DNA of 64,000 nt from NCBI RefSeq assembly GCF_001704635.1, contig NZ_MAXF01000103.1, forward strand, positions 1 through 64,000. Reading direction: 5' to 3'. A program made the translations under genes and the position numbers. The DNA comes from Streptomyces sparsogenes. Lineage in GTDB: Bacteria; Actinomycetota; Actinomycetes; Streptomycetales; Streptomycetaceae. The first letter of the stretch is position 1, and the number at the start of each line of letters is the position of its first letter. This document shows, piece by piece, positions 25,400 to 33,595 of this stretch. The notes beneath the pieces were generated by a model. The model was not told where the DNA came from and searched no databases. It saw only the letters and a program-made list of their open reading frames with translations.

Positions 25400-25987
25400 A
25401 TGACCCGCGTGATCGCCGGAGCCGCCGGCGGCCGCCGCCTGGCAGTGCCGCCGGGAAACGGCACCCGACCGACCTCGGACCGGGCGCGCGAAGGCCTCTT
25501 CTCCACCTGGGAGTCGCTGCTCGGCTCGCTGCGCGGCGCCCGGGTGCTCGACCTGTACGGCGGCTCCGGCGCGGTCGGCCTGGAGGCGCTCTCGCGCGGC
25601 GCCGAGCATGTGCTGCTGGTGGAGTCCGACCCGCGCGCCGCCCGCACGATCCGCGCGAACATCCGGGCGCTCGGCCTGCCTGGCGCCGAGCTGCGCACCG
25701 GCCGGGCCGAGCAGGCGATCGCCGGCCCGGCCCCCGGGACGGGCCCGTACGACGTGGTGTTCCTCGACCCGCCGTACGCCGTCACCGACGAGGAACTCCG
25801 CGAGATACTCCTCACACTCGCCGGTAACGGGTGGCTCGCGCCCGACGCGCTGGCCACGGTGGAGCGGAGCACACGAGGCGGGGAATTCGGGTGGCCTGCC
25901 GGTTTCGAGGGCTTGCGGGCCCGTCGGTACGGCGAGGGCACGCTTTGGTACGGTCGCGCCGCCTCGACGTGCGACAACGCGTCATGA
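25400..25987 (+). CDS. rsmD: 16S rRNA (guanine966-N2)-methyltransferase RsmD
   Basis: A 195-residue Rossmann methyltransferase that modifies G966 of 16S rRNA. It starts MTRVIAGAAGGRRLAVP, then RPTSDRAREGLFS, the SAM motif VLDLYGGSGAVGLEALSRGA, and the catalytic FLDPPYAV. The stop overlaps the ATG at 25984 (ATGA) of the next frame, so it is coupled to coaD as in most actinobacteria. Confidence 0.95.
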   Translation: MTRVIAGAAGGRRLAVPPGNGTRPTSDRAREGLFSTWESLLGSLRGARVLDLYGGSGAVGLEALSRGAEHVLLVESDPRAARTIRANIRALGLPGAELRTGRAEQAIAGPAPGTGPYDVVFLDPPYAVTDEELREILLTLAGNGWLAPDALATVERSTRGGEFGWPAGFEGLRARRYGEGTLWYGRAASTCDNAS

Positions 25988-26013
25988 CCGGACCCGAGAG
26001 CGAGGAACCACCA

Positions 26014-26493
26014 GTGCGCCGCGCAGTCTGTCCGGGGTCCTTCGACCCCGTCACCAATGGGCACCTCGACATCATCGCCCGAGCGTCCAAGCTGTACGAC
26101 GTCGTCCACGTCGCCGTGATGATCAACAAGTCCAAGCAGGGCCTGTTCACGGTCGACGAGCGGATGGACCTGCTCCGCCAGGTCACCGCCGAGTACGGGA
26201 ACGTCCAGGTGGAGTCCTTCCACGGCCTTCTCGTCGACTTCTGCAAGGAGCGTGAGATCCCCGCCATCGTCAAGGGCCTGCGGGCGGTCAGCGACTTCGA
26301 CTACGAGCTTCAGATGGCCCAGATGAACAACGGTCTGTCGGGGGTGGAGACGCTGTTCGTGCCCACCAACCCCACCTACAGCTTCCTCTCCTCCAGCCTG
26401 GTCAAGGAGGTCGCGGCCTGGGGCGGCGACGTCTCCCACCTGGTGCCCCCGGTGGTGCTCCAGGCCCTGACCGAGCGGCTGGGCCGGCGCTGA
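26014..26493 (+). CDS. coaD: Phosphopantetheine adenylyltransferase
   Basis: A 159-residue nucleotidyltransferase of coenzyme A synthesis. It begins M-R-R-A-V-C-P-G-S-F-D-P-V-T-N-G-H with the (T/H)xGH motif, then GLRAVSDFDYELQMAQMN and the YSFLSSSLVKEVA phosphate loop. I chose GTG 26014, with GAGGAA 8 bases upstream, which gives the exact family length; ATG 25984 would add ten residues and overlaps rsmD. Both may initiate. Confidence 0.95.
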   Translation: MRRAVCPGSFDPVTNGHLDIIARASKLYDVVHVAVMINKSKQGLFTVDERMDLLRQVTAEYGNVQVESFHGLLVDFCKEREIPAIVKGLRAVSDFDYELQMAQMNNGLSGVETLFVPTNPTYSFLSSSLVKEVAAWGGDVSHLVPPVVLQALTERLGRR

Positions 26494-26555
26494 TCGGCTG
26501 ACGGCCGGGCCGGCGGGTGTCGGGCGGGGCCCGCTGGCCGTACAGTCGTCCCCGG

Positions 26556-26693
26556 TCGTTCCCGTCCGTTCCCGTTCGTTCCGTCAAGCGCCGGCAAGTT
26601 CCGTCCGGCCCCGGCGAGTTCCCTCGGGTCCGGCGGCGAGTTCCGCCAGGCCCCCCGGCAAGTTCCGTCAAGCCCGGCAAGTTCCGTCAAGAG
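26556..26693. repeat. Imperfect short repeats in the leader of the coiled-coil gene
   Basis: At least five units of the form CGGCAAGTTCCGTCAAG, spaced 17-23 bp, follow three GTTCC-containing shorter units. The last runs into the ribosome site region of the next gene. The array lies between coaD and the coiled-coil gene. Confidence 0.75.
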
Positions 26694-26696
26694 AGA

Positions 26697-27833
26697 GTGG
26701 CGAGCACCAAGGTGGACGTGCAGAAGAAGCTCGACGAGATCGTCGAGACCGTCGGCAACGCCCGGTCCATGCCCATGTCGGCCTCGTGCGTGATCAACCG
26801 CGCCGAGCTGCTCGCCATGCTCGAAGAGGTGCGCGCCGCTCTTCCGGACTCCCTGGCCCAGGCCCAGGAGTTGATCGGCGGCCGGGACCGGATGGTCGAG
26901 GAGGCCCACCAGGAGGCGCAGCGGATCATCGAGTCCGCGCACGCCCAGCGCGGCTCGCTGGTCTCGGACACCGAGGTGGCCAGGAAGTCCCAGGAGGAGG
27001 CCGACCGGATCCTGGAGGAGGCCCGCCGGGAGGCCGAGGAGATCCGCGCCGAGGCCGACGACTACGTCGACAGCAAGCTCGCCAACTTCGAGGTCGTGCT
27101 GACCAAGACCATCGGCTCGGTCGACCGGGGCCGCGAGAAGCTGCTGGGCCACGCCGCCCCGGGCGGGGAGCAGGACGGGGCCCAGAGCCTGGAGGACGGG
27201 CCGGAGCGCAGTGCCGACCCCCAGACGCTGCGGCAGCGCGCCGACGAGTACGTGGACGCCAAGCTCGGCGCGGTCTCGGCGGTGCTCAGCAAGACGCTGG
27301 AGGCGGTCGGCAGGGGCCGGCAGAAGCTGCTCGGGGCGCGGGCGATCGACGAGCTGGGCGCGCACCTGGCCGCCCAGGATGCCTCCGCCCCGCTCGGCCA
27401 CCGCACCAGCGACGACGACTACCTCGCGGACCTGGCCCAGTCCCAGACGCAGGTGCCCGTGGCGCGCCCCGAGGCGGCGCCAGACGCCTCGTACTACGCG
27501 GCCACGGCCGGATACCAGCAGCAGGAGGCGTACGGCTACCAGCAGCAGGGCTATGCGCAGCAGCAGGACCCGTACGCGGCCCAGGGCGGCTATCAGCAGC
27601 AGGACGCGTACGGCTGGCAGCAGCAGCCCCAGTACGACCCGAGCGGCTACGCCCCCGAGCCGCAGCACCACGAGCCGCAGCAGCACCACGAGCCCCAGCA
27701 CCAGCACCAGCAGCACCACGAGCCGCATCAGCAGCAGCACCAGCAGCCGGCCGCGGCCCTCGACGAGACCAGCCTGTTCGACACCAGCATGATCGACCTC
27801 GATCAGCTGCGTCAGTACGAGCAGGGCCGCTGA
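26697..27833 (+). CDS. DivIVA-like coiled-coil protein with glutamine/histidine-rich tail
   Basis: A 378-residue protein. Residues 1-50 (KVDVQKKLDEIVETVGNARS, VINRAELLAMLEEVR) are followed by a long coiled coil (EEAHQEAQRIIESA, EEADRILEEARREAEEIRA) and then two copies of a DEYVDxKLxxxEVVLxKTxxxVxRGRxKLLG module. The C-terminus is rich in QQQ, YGYQQQ and HHEPQ repeats and ends in FDTSMIDLDQLRQYEQGR. DivIVA-related proteins organise polar growth and septation; this one is conserved in Streptomyces but unnamed to me. GTG 26697 is used; GTG 26712 is an alternative start. Confidence 0.88.
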   Translation: MASTKVDVQKKLDEIVETVGNARSMPMSASCVINRAELLAMLEEVRAALPDSLAQAQELIGGRDRMVEEAHQEAQRIIESAHAQRGSLVSDTEVARKSQEEADRILEEARREAEEIRAEADDYVDSKLANFEVVLTKTIGSVDRGREKLLGHAAPGGEQDGAQSLEDGPERSADPQTLRQRADEYVDAKLGAVSAVLSKTLEAVGRGRQKLLGARAIDELGAHLAAQDASAPLGHRTSDDDYLADLAQSQTQVPVARPEAAPDASYYAATAGYQQQEAYGYQQQGYAQQQDPYAAQGGYQQQDAYGWQQQPQYDPSGYAPEPQHHEPQQHHEPQHQHQQHHEPHQQQHQQPAAALDETSLFDTSMIDLDQLRQYEQGR

Positions 27834-27887
27834 CCCCCGCCCGCCCCGGAGATCCCCGCCCCGGAGATCCCTCGCTCCGGAGGCGGA

Positions 27888-27917
27888 TTGGGTCTACGGC
27901 GGCCGGTCCAGTATCCT
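27888..27917 (+). promoter_or_regulatory. Candidate promoter of the DUF177-rpmF-rnc operon
   Basis: TTGGGT (27888-27893) and TATCCT (27912-27917), 18 bp apart, lie ahead of the DUF177 gene and about 60-90 bp upstream of its possible starts. Confidence 0.45.
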
Positions 27918-27974
27918 GGCTGTTCGGTCGCGCTACGTCCGCGATCTCGGCTGCCCGCTTCGTACCAGCATCGG

Positions 27975-28631
27975 GTGGCCCGCCACAGCCGTAGAAAGCA
28001 GGAAGCCCTGAACGCCCGCCTCGACCACCGCGCCCCTCTCGTGTTCGACACACGCGAGCTGGGCCGTCGTCCCGGTGCGCTCAAAAGGCTCTCCCGCTCG
28101 GTCCCGGCCCCCAAGGATCTCGGCATCGAGGTCATCGGGGTGCGGGAGGGCGCGACCGTCGAGCTCGACCTCCGCCTGGAGTCGGTCATGGAGGGGGTGC
28201 TTGTCACAGGCACCGCCCGTGCGCCGCTGACAGGGGAGTGCGTAAGGTGTCTGGAGCCGCTGGAGCGGGAGCTCGAAGCGGACTTCCAGGAGATGTACTC
28301 CTACCCCGACGCCGATGACCGGAGCCGCTTCGCGGACACCGGCGACGACGCCGAGGAGGAGGACACGCTCTTTCTCGAGGGCGACCTGTTCGACCTCGAA
28401 CCCGTGCTGCGCGACGCGGTGGTGCTGGCACTGCCGCTGCAGCCGGTGTGCCGGGAGGACTGCCCCGGGCTGTGCGCCGAGTGTGGCGCGCGGCTCGAGG
28501 AGGACCCCGACCACCATCACGACGCCGTCGACATCCGTTGGGCGGCACTGCAGGGACTCGCCGAGTCCGTTTCGGACGGCGAGAAGGACAACGCACCCCG
28601 CGAGCGCGGGGATGACTCACAGGAGAAGTAG
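27975..28631 (+). CDS. DUF177 (YceD-like) protein, rRNA/ribosome-linked
   Basis: The protein from LNARLDHRAPLVFDTRELGRR onward matches the DUF177 family found directly before rpmF in most bacteria. A zinc-ribbon-like part CREDCPGLCAECGARL near the C-terminus holds four cysteines. The family is thought to act in 23S rRNA accumulation. The start is uncertain: family homologues begin at the N-A-R-L-D position, which here is preceded by a CTG codon at 28008 with AGGAAG just upstream, while the nearest in-frame standard start is GTG 27975. I give the GTG. Confidence 0.85.
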   Translation: MARHSRRKQEALNARLDHRAPLVFDTRELGRRPGALKRLSRSVPAPKDLGIEVIGVREGATVELDLRLESVMEGVLVTGTARAPLTGECVRCLEPLERELEADFQEMYSYPDADDRSRFADTGDDAEEEDTLFLEGDLFDLEPVLRDAVVLALPLQPVCREDCPGLCAECGARLEEDPDHHHDAVDIRWAALQGLAESVSDGEKDNAPRERGDDSQEK

Positions 28632-28633
28632 CC

Positions 28634-28807
28634 GTGGCTGTTCCGAAGCGGAAGATGTCGCGCAGCAACACGCGCCACCGCCGGTCGCAGTGGAAGGCTG
28701 CGGTCCCCACCCTGGTGGCGTGCGAGCGCTGCCACGAGCCGAAGCTGCAGCACATCGCGTGCCCGAGCTGCGGCACCTACAACCGCCGCCAGGTCCTCGA
28801 GGTCTGA
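28634..28807 (+). CDS. rpmF: 50S ribosomal protein L32, four-cysteine form
   Basis: A 57-residue protein, MAVPKRKMSRSNTRHRRSQW then CERCHEPKLQHIACPSCGTYNRR. Two CxxC pairs bind zinc. It starts at GTG two bases behind the DUF177 stop. The order DUF177-rpmF-rnc is conserved. Confidence 0.97.
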   Translation: MAVPKRKMSRSNTRHRRSQWKAAVPTLVACERCHEPKLQHIACPSCGTYNRRQVLEV

Positions 28808-28826
28808 TCGGCGGGTGACAGGCTCT

Positions 28827-29663
28827 ATGTCGGACGCCCACACGACTCCCCGCAAGCGCGCGGGAGAACCGGCCAAGGCGGACACGGCCTCGTCCCACAC
28901 GATTCTGGAAGGGCGGCTCGGGTACCAGCTCGAGTCCGCCCTTCTGGTGCGTGCGCTCACCCACCGCTCCTTCGCGTACGAGAACGGCGGGCTGCCCACC
29001 AACGAGCGCCTGGAGTTCCTCGGGGACTCCGTGCTCGGCCTGGTGGTTACCGACACGCTGTACCGCATCCACCCCGACCTGCCGGAAGGCCAGCTGGCCA
29101 AGCTGCGGGCGGCCGTGGTCAACTCGCGCGCGCTGGCGGAGGTGGGCCGTGGCCTCGACCTCGGCGCCTTCATCCGGCTCGGCCGGGGTGAGGAGGGCAC
29201 CGGGGGCCGGGACAAGGCATCCATCCTCGCGGACACCCTCGAGGCGGTGATCGGCGCCGTCTACCTCGACAAGGGGCTCGACGCCGCCGCCGAGCTGGTG
29301 CACCGGCTCTTCGACCCGCTGATCGAGAAGTCCTCCAACCTGGGCGCGGGCCTGGACTGGAAGACCAGCCTCCAGGAGCTGACCGCCACCGAGGGGCTCG
29401 GAGTCCCCGAGTACCTGGTCTCCGAGACCGGACCCGATCACGAGAAGACCTTCACGGCTGCCGCCCGCGTCGGTGGTGTCGCGTACGGCACCGGCACCGG
29501 CCGCAGCAAGAAGGAAGCCGAGCAGCAGGCGGCCGAGGCCGCCTGGCGCGCGATCCGCGCCGCGGCGGACGAGGCGAAGGCCAAGGCCGAGGCGGCCGCG
29601 GCCGAGGGCACCGGCGTGGCCTCGGACGGCGAGGCCGCCGACCCGGCCGGCGCGGCACACTGA
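28827..29663 (+). CDS. rnc: Ribonuclease III
   Basis: A 278-residue double-strand RNA endonuclease. It has RNase III signature NERLEFLGDSVLGLVV near residue 58, second acidic cluster DTLEAVIGAVYLD, and a C-terminal dsRNA-binding domain (DWKTSLQELTATEGLG to GRSKKEAEQQAAEAAW). In S. coelicolor the orthologue AbsB is a global regulator of antibiotic synthesis and cleaves its own transcript. ATG 28827 is the family start; GTG 28815 is in frame and possible. An Ala/Glu-rich tail of 35 residues follows the last domain. Confidence 0.96.
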   Translation: MSDAHTTPRKRAGEPAKADTASSHTILEGRLGYQLESALLVRALTHRSFAYENGGLPTNERLEFLGDSVLGLVVTDTLYRIHPDLPEGQLAKLRAAVVNSRALAEVGRGLDLGAFIRLGRGEEGTGGRDKASILADTLEAVIGAVYLDKGLDAAAELVHRLFDPLIEKSSNLGAGLDWKTSLQELTATEGLGVPEYLVSETGPDHEKTFTAAARVGGVAYGTGTGRSKKEAEQQAAEAAWRAIRAAADEAKAKAEAAAAEGTGVASDGEAADPAGAAH

Positions 29664-29672
29664 ACCAACCCT

Positions 29673-29731
29673 CCTCGCCCTCCCCGTGACCGAGCGCGGC
29701 CCCGGCCGCGACGGCCGCGGGGAGGGCGAGG
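29673..29731. terminator. Long stem-loop between rnc and mutM
   Basis: A 14-bp perfect outer stem (CCTCGCCCTCCCCG, 29673-29686 with 29718-29731) encloses a second GC hairpin built from GCGGCC and GGCCGC. It begins 9 bp behind the rnc stop and ends 25 bp before mutM. It may terminate rnc, or be an RNase III-sensitive processing structure in a shared transcript. Confidence 0.65.
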
Positions 29732-29756
29732 TCTTCGTCGTACAGGGAGGCCCCCG

Positions 29757-30662
29757 TTGCCCGAGCTGCCCGAGGTCGAGGTGGTCCGCCGCGGTCTGGA
29801 GCGCTGGATCAGCGGCCGGACGATCGCCGAGGTGCAGGTGCTGCACCCGCGTGCGGTGCGCCGCCACCTCGGCGGCGGCGAGGACTTCGCCGCCCGCCTG
29901 GGCGGCCGCCGCCCCGGGGTGGCCCGCCGCCGCGGCAAGTACCTGTGGCTGCCGCTGGAGGACGGCGAGGAGTCGGTGCTGGCGCACCTTGGGATGAGCG
30001 GCCAGCTGCTGGTCCAGCCGCACGACGCCCCGGACGAGAAGCACCTGCGCATCCGGGTGCGCTTCGCCGACTCCGTCGGCACCGAGCTGCGCTTCGTCGA
30101 CCAGCGCACCTTCGGCGGCCTCTCGCTGCACGAGGCCGTCCCCGGCGCGGCCGACGGGCTGCCGGCCGCCATCGCGCACATCGCCCGCGACCCGCTGGAC
30201 CCGGCCTTCGACGAGGCCGCCTTCCACGCCGCGCTGCGCCGCCGCCGCACCACCCTCAAGCGGGCGCTGCTCGACCAGTCGCTGATCAGCGGGGTCGGGA
30301 ACATCTACGCCGACGAGGCGCTGTGGCGCGCCCGGCTGCACTACGACCGGCCGACGGCCACCCTCACCCCCTCGCGCAGCGCCGAACTCCTCGACCATGT
30401 GCGCGAGGTCATGAGCGCCGCCCTGGCGGTCGGCGGCACCAGCTTCGACTCCCTGTACGTGAACGTGAACGGCGAGTCGGGCTACTTCGAGCGCTCCCTG
30501 GACGCGTACGGCCGGGAGAACGAGCCCTGCCGCCGCTGCGCCACGCCGCTGCGGCGCCGCCCGTGGATGAACCGCTCCAGCTACTTCTGCCCGCGCTGTC
30601 AGCGCCCGCCGCGCCCGGTGGTGGCCGCGCCCCGCGCCGTGGCGTCGCGCTCCTCGTCGTAG
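29757..30662 (+). CDS. mutM: Formamidopyrimidine-DNA glycosylase
   Basis: A 301-residue base-excision repair enzyme that removes 8-oxoguanine and ring-opened purines. After removal of the initiator it begins P-E-L-P-E-V-E-V-V-R-R-G-L, giving the catalytic proline and glutamate. SGVGNIYADEALW lies mid-protein and the zinc finger CRRCATPLRR...YFCPRCQ at the end. It starts at TTG with GGGAGG 6 bases upstream. The last 64 bp overlap the convergent HxlR gene, so its C-terminal 20 residues are less constrained. Confidence 0.95.
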   Translation: MPELPEVEVVRRGLERWISGRTIAEVQVLHPRAVRRHLGGGEDFAARLGGRRPGVARRRGKYLWLPLEDGEESVLAHLGMSGQLLVQPHDAPDEKHLRIRVRFADSVGTELRFVDQRTFGGLSLHEAVPGAADGLPAAIAHIARDPLDPAFDEAAFHAALRRRRTTLKRALLDQSLISGVGNIYADEALWRARLHYDRPTATLTPSRSAELLDHVREVMSAALAVGGTSFDSLYVNVNGESGYFERSLDAYGRENEPCRRCATPLRRRPWMNRSSYFCPRCQRPPRPVVAAPRAVASRSSS

Positions 30663-31051
30663 CGCGCCCGGGCGGTCAGCACCTCCGGCATGCGGTCCTC
30701 GACGAGGTCGATCAGGGCCAGCAGCCGCTCGGCGACGGCCTGGCCCAGCGGGGTCAGCTCGTAGTCCACGCGCGGGGGGTTGACCGGCTGTGCCTCGCGG
30801 TGCACCAGGCCGTCGCGCTCCAGCGCGTGCAGCGTCTGGGACAGCATCTTCTCGCTGACACCGTCGACCCGGCGGCGCAGCTCGTTGAAGCGGAGGCTGC
30901 CCTCCTTGAGGGCCCCCAGGGTCAGTCCGCCCCATTTGCCGGTGATGTGCTCCAGCGTGTCCCGTGAGGGGCAGGCGCGGGCGAACACGTCGAAGGCCAG
31001 GTCGTCCGCTGCCGTTCCGGCGCTCGTCGGCGCGACGCAGTCACTCTCCAT
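30599..31051 (-). CDS. HxlR-family transcriptional regulator
   Basis: A 150-residue winged-helix regulator. FARACPSRDTLEHITGKWGGLTLGAL, RFNELRRRVDGVSEKMLSQTL, LERDGLVHREA and PPRVDYELTPLG are the HxlR fold; the single early cysteine is placed like the redox cysteine of HypR/QorR-type sensors. It diverges from a flavodoxin-like gene with an inverted repeat between them, so control of that gene by oxidant or electrophile stress is likely. Its end overlaps mutM by 64 bp. Confidence 0.92.
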   Translation of the reverse strand: MESDCVAPTSAGTAADDLAFDVFARACPSRDTLEHITGKWGGLTLGALKEGSLRFNELRRRVDGVSEKMLSQTLHALERDGLVHREAQPVNPPRVDYELTPLGQAVAERLLALIDLVEDRMPEVLTARARYDEERDATARGAATTGRGGR

Positions 31052-31072
31052 GACATGAGCATACCCCCATGC

Positions 31073-31112
31073 AGCGCTAACTCTCGGGTTGCGCTTTCTG
31101 GAAGTTAGTGCT
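31073..31112. promoter_or_regulatory. Candidate HxlR operator
   Basis: AGCGCTAACT (31073-31082) and AGTTAGTGCT (31103-31112) are inverted 10-bp arms with one mismatch, centre-to-centre 30 bp (three helical turns), between the divergent genes. Confidence 0.6.
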
Positions 31113-31161
31113 TCGCTGAGGGAGTCATTTCGCCGTGTACGACGCCTCAGGAGCGCCCACC

Positions 31162-31752
31162 GTGACCACCCCCGTCATCGCCATCGCCTACCACTCCGGC
31201 TTCGGCCACACCTCCGTCCTCGCCGAGGCCGTCCGCGACGGCGCGGACGCCGAGGGCGCCACCGTCCACCTGATCAAGGTCGATGAGATCACCGACGAGC
31301 AGTGGGCCCTGCTCGACGCCTCGGACGCGATCGTCTTCGGCTCGCCCACCTACATGGGCACCGCGTCCGGCGCCTTCCACGCCTTCGCCGAGGAGTCCTC
31401 CAAGCGCTGGTTCACCCAGGCGTGGAAGGACAAGCTCGCGGCCGGCTTCACCAACTCGGGGTCCAAGAGCGGCGACAAGCTGCACACGCTCCAGTTCTTC
31501 ACGGTGCTCGCGGCCCAGCACGGCATGAGCTGGGTGAGCCTGGGGCTGCACCCGGGCTGGAACAGCTCCGAGGCCTCCGAGAACGACCTCAACCGCCTCG
31601 GCTTCTTCCTCGGTGCCGCCGCCCAGTCGAACAACGACCAGGGCCCGGAGGGCGTGCACAAGGCCGACATCGCCACCGCCGAGCACCTCGGCCGCCGGGT
31701 CGCGGAGAGCGCCAAGGTGGCCGTGGCGGGCCGCGCCGCCCTCGCCGCCTGA
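31162..31752 (+). CDS. Flavodoxin-like NAD(P)H:quinone reductase family protein
   Basis: A 196-residue flavodoxin-fold protein. The FMN phosphate loop is YHSGFGHTSVLAEAV near residue 8 and the isoalloxazine loop is FGSPTYMGTASGAFHAF near residue 65; FTNSGSKSGDKLHTLQ follows. The family (WrbA-related) reduces quinones by two electrons and limits redox cycling. GTG 31162 is preferred because AGGAG lies 8 bases upstream; GTG 31135 is an in-frame alternative. It is paired with the divergent HxlR regulator. Confidence 0.9.
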   Translation: MTTPVIAIAYHSGFGHTSVLAEAVRDGADAEGATVHLIKVDEITDEQWALLDASDAIVFGSPTYMGTASGAFHAFAEESSKRWFTQAWKDKLAAGFTNSGSKSGDKLHTLQFFTVLAAQHGMSWVSLGLHPGWNSSEASENDLNRLGFFLGAAAQSNNDQGPEGVHKADIATAEHLGRRVAESAKVAVAGRAALAA

Positions 31753-31866
31753 CGGCAGGGGTGCGGCGGGGCGGCGGCGGGGCGCGGCTGACGGCCAGGG
31801 GCGGCGGGCCCGGGCTCAGGACCCTGGCCCGCGGTTCAGGGGCCTGACCCGGGGCTCAGGGCCGGC

Positions 31867-32805
31867 TCAGTAGCCGAAGTCCTGGGTCCACCAGGGGCCG
31901 CCCTCGCCGAAGTGCGCGCCGACGCCCAGGGTCTTGTATCCGCAGTTGAGGATGTTGGCGCGGTGGCCGGGGCTGTCCATCCAGGAGTCCATCACGGCCC
32001 GCGCGTCCTCCTGGCCGCGCGCGATGTTCTCTCCGCCCAGGTTCAGGATGCCGGCCTGCTCCGCACGCTCCCAGGGGGTGTCGCCGTCCGGGTCGAGGTG
32101 GTCGAAGAAGCCCCGCAGGGCCATGTCGTCGCTGAAGTCCTGGGCCAGCTGTCCCAGTTTCGGGTCGGCGGTCACGGGCTCGCAGCCGGCCTTGGACCGC
32201 TCCTGGTTGACCAGCGCCAGGACCTGCCGCTCGGCGGCGCTCTCGGAGTTCCCCGGGGTGGTCGTGGGGTCCGTGCTCCGGCCCGGCGGCGTGGTGGGCC
32301 GGTGGGCGGAGGAGGAGCCTCCGTTCCCGTCGCCCCGGCCGTCGCCCTTCCCGTTCCCGCTGCCGCCTTCGTTCCCGTTCCCGTGGCCGGATCCGGAGGA
32401 GCCCGGTTGCTTCGGGGGAGTGGTGGAGGGGGTGGCGGAGGACTCGCCCGGGGTCTTCGAGGGGGTGGTGGACGGCGCGTGCGGACGGTCATCGCCCCGG
32501 TCGGCGGGGGGCGTGCCGCGGTCCACCGGTGACGCCGAGGGGGTGCCCTGTGTCTCCAGGGCCGAGCCCGACGGGGCGTCGGCGCGCACCCCTCCGGCCG
32601 GGTCGTTGCTTCCGCTAAGGGTCGGGCCTCCCGGCAGCAGCCCGGTGGCCATGGCCACCGCGCCCACCGCGACGGCGGCGGACACGCTCAGCAGCCCGGT
32701 CCGCACCGGAGCCAGAGGGCTTCGGCGGGCTCCCCGGTGGCGTCCGGCGCCGGGGGCGGGGGGTGTCGGCGCGGATCCGGGGGCGGATCGTCGATGGCGG
32801 CCCAT
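31867..32805 (-). CDS. Membrane-anchored CAP-domain (YkwD-like) surface protein
   Basis: A 312-residue protein. A basic N-terminus is followed by a hydrophobic segment VSAAVAVGAVAMATGLL (about 40-57), then a 120-residue Ser/Thr/Pro/Gly linker, then a CAP domain at about 190-312 (QVLALVNQERSKAGCEPV, HLDPDGDTPWERAEQAG, GENIARGQ, WMDSPGHRANIL, WWTQDFGY). The conserved histidine and glutamate of the CAP cavity are present. It is probably secreted or anchored to face the cell wall. ATG 32805 has AGGAAGG upstream; the longer frame is not needed. Its biochemical role is unknown. Confidence 0.92.
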   Translation of the reverse strand: MGRHRRSAPGSAPTPPAPGAGRHRGARRSPLAPVRTGLLSVSAAVAVGAVAMATGLLPGGPTLSGSNDPAGGVRADAPSGSALETQGTPSASPVDRGTPPADRGDDRPHAPSTTPSKTPGESSATPSTTPPKQPGSSGSGHGNGNEGGSGNGKGDGRGDGNGGSSSAHRPTTPPGRSTDPTTTPGNSESAAERQVLALVNQERSKAGCEPVTADPKLGQLAQDFSDDMALRGFFDHLDPDGDTPWERAEQAGILNLGGENIARGQEDARAVMDSWMDSPGHRANILNCGYKTLGVGAHFGEGGPWWTQDFGY

Positions 32806-32939
32806 CTCCTGCCTTCCTTGCAAGATCGGGGTCACGTGCGTCACTCGTACGGGTGAGTAGTGCGTTGAGCCGGGACTGTACGCCATGACGGGGCGGCCGA
32901 GGTGTCCGGCGGGCAAATTGCTCGGCTAGCGTGCCACCC

Positions 32940-33221
32940 ATGAACGAGAGAGTGCGCCTCACCGCGTGGGTCCGCGGTCGAGTCCAAGGTGTCGGTTTTC
33001 GCTGGTTCACCAGGGCAAACGCGCTGCGCATCGGAGGGCTGGCCGGGTTCGCCTCCAACCTGTCCGACGGCCGGGTCCAGGTCGTCGCCGAAGGCGAACG
33101 TACGAACTGCGAACAACTGCTCGACTGGCTGCGGGGCGACGACACGCCCGGCCGCGTCGACGGTGTCACCGAGATCTGGGACACACCCCGGGGCGGTTAC
33201 GAGACCTTCGAGATCCGCTGA
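32940..33221 (+). CDS. acyP: Acylphosphatase
   Basis: A 93-residue protein with RVQGVGFRWFTRANA carrying the phosphate-binding arginine and GFASNLSDGRVQVVAEG carrying the catalytic asparagine. It hydrolyses acyl phosphates. It lies alone ahead of the small coiled-coil gene and smc, as in other Streptomyces. Confidence 0.96.
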   Translation: MNERVRLTAWVRGRVQGVGFRWFTRANALRIGGLAGFASNLSDGRVQVVAEGERTNCEQLLDWLRGDDTPGRVDGVTEIWDTPRGGYETFEIR

Positions 33222-33595
33222 GGCACCCCGCCGCACCCGCCCCGCCGGACCCTCGCCGGGCGCGCCTCTCGCACCGCCCGTGAGCGAAAACAAGCTGATG
33301 GTTGCCAATGCGGCCGGTCCGTGGAAGGCTGCGGCGTAAGGGATGATCCCTTCGCCTCGGCGGCCTCATCTGTGCGGGCTCGGCGCCTTTCGCCACTCGG
33401 TAAGCCCCCGGCCGCAGGGCCCCGTCGGCCTGTGATCGTGTTGACCGTCAAACCATTTGGTGAGACGCTGGAAGCCCCGCGCACCTTAACTGTTTGCCAC
33501 TCAGCACGGTAGTAACGGCAGGCATCGCGGGTGCGAAAATCCCTCACGACCCACCACCGCTTCGGTCGGTCACTCAATGTGGAGGACCATCCATC
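33222..33595 (+). promoter_or_regulatory. 374-bp intergenic region with candidate promoter for the small coiled-coil gene
   Basis: No gene is evident. A short hairpin AAGGGATGATCCCTT lies at 33338-33352 and may end acyP. TTAACT (33486-33491) and TAGTAA (33510-33515), 18 bp apart, form a plausible promoter about 80 bp before the next start. Confidence 0.4.

Noticed and set aside
32806..32939. A c-di-AMP (ydaO) riboswitch before the CAP-domain gene
   Set aside because: Such riboswitches precede cell-wall hydrolase genes in Streptomyces, but the gap is only about 130 bp and none of the conserved core was seen.
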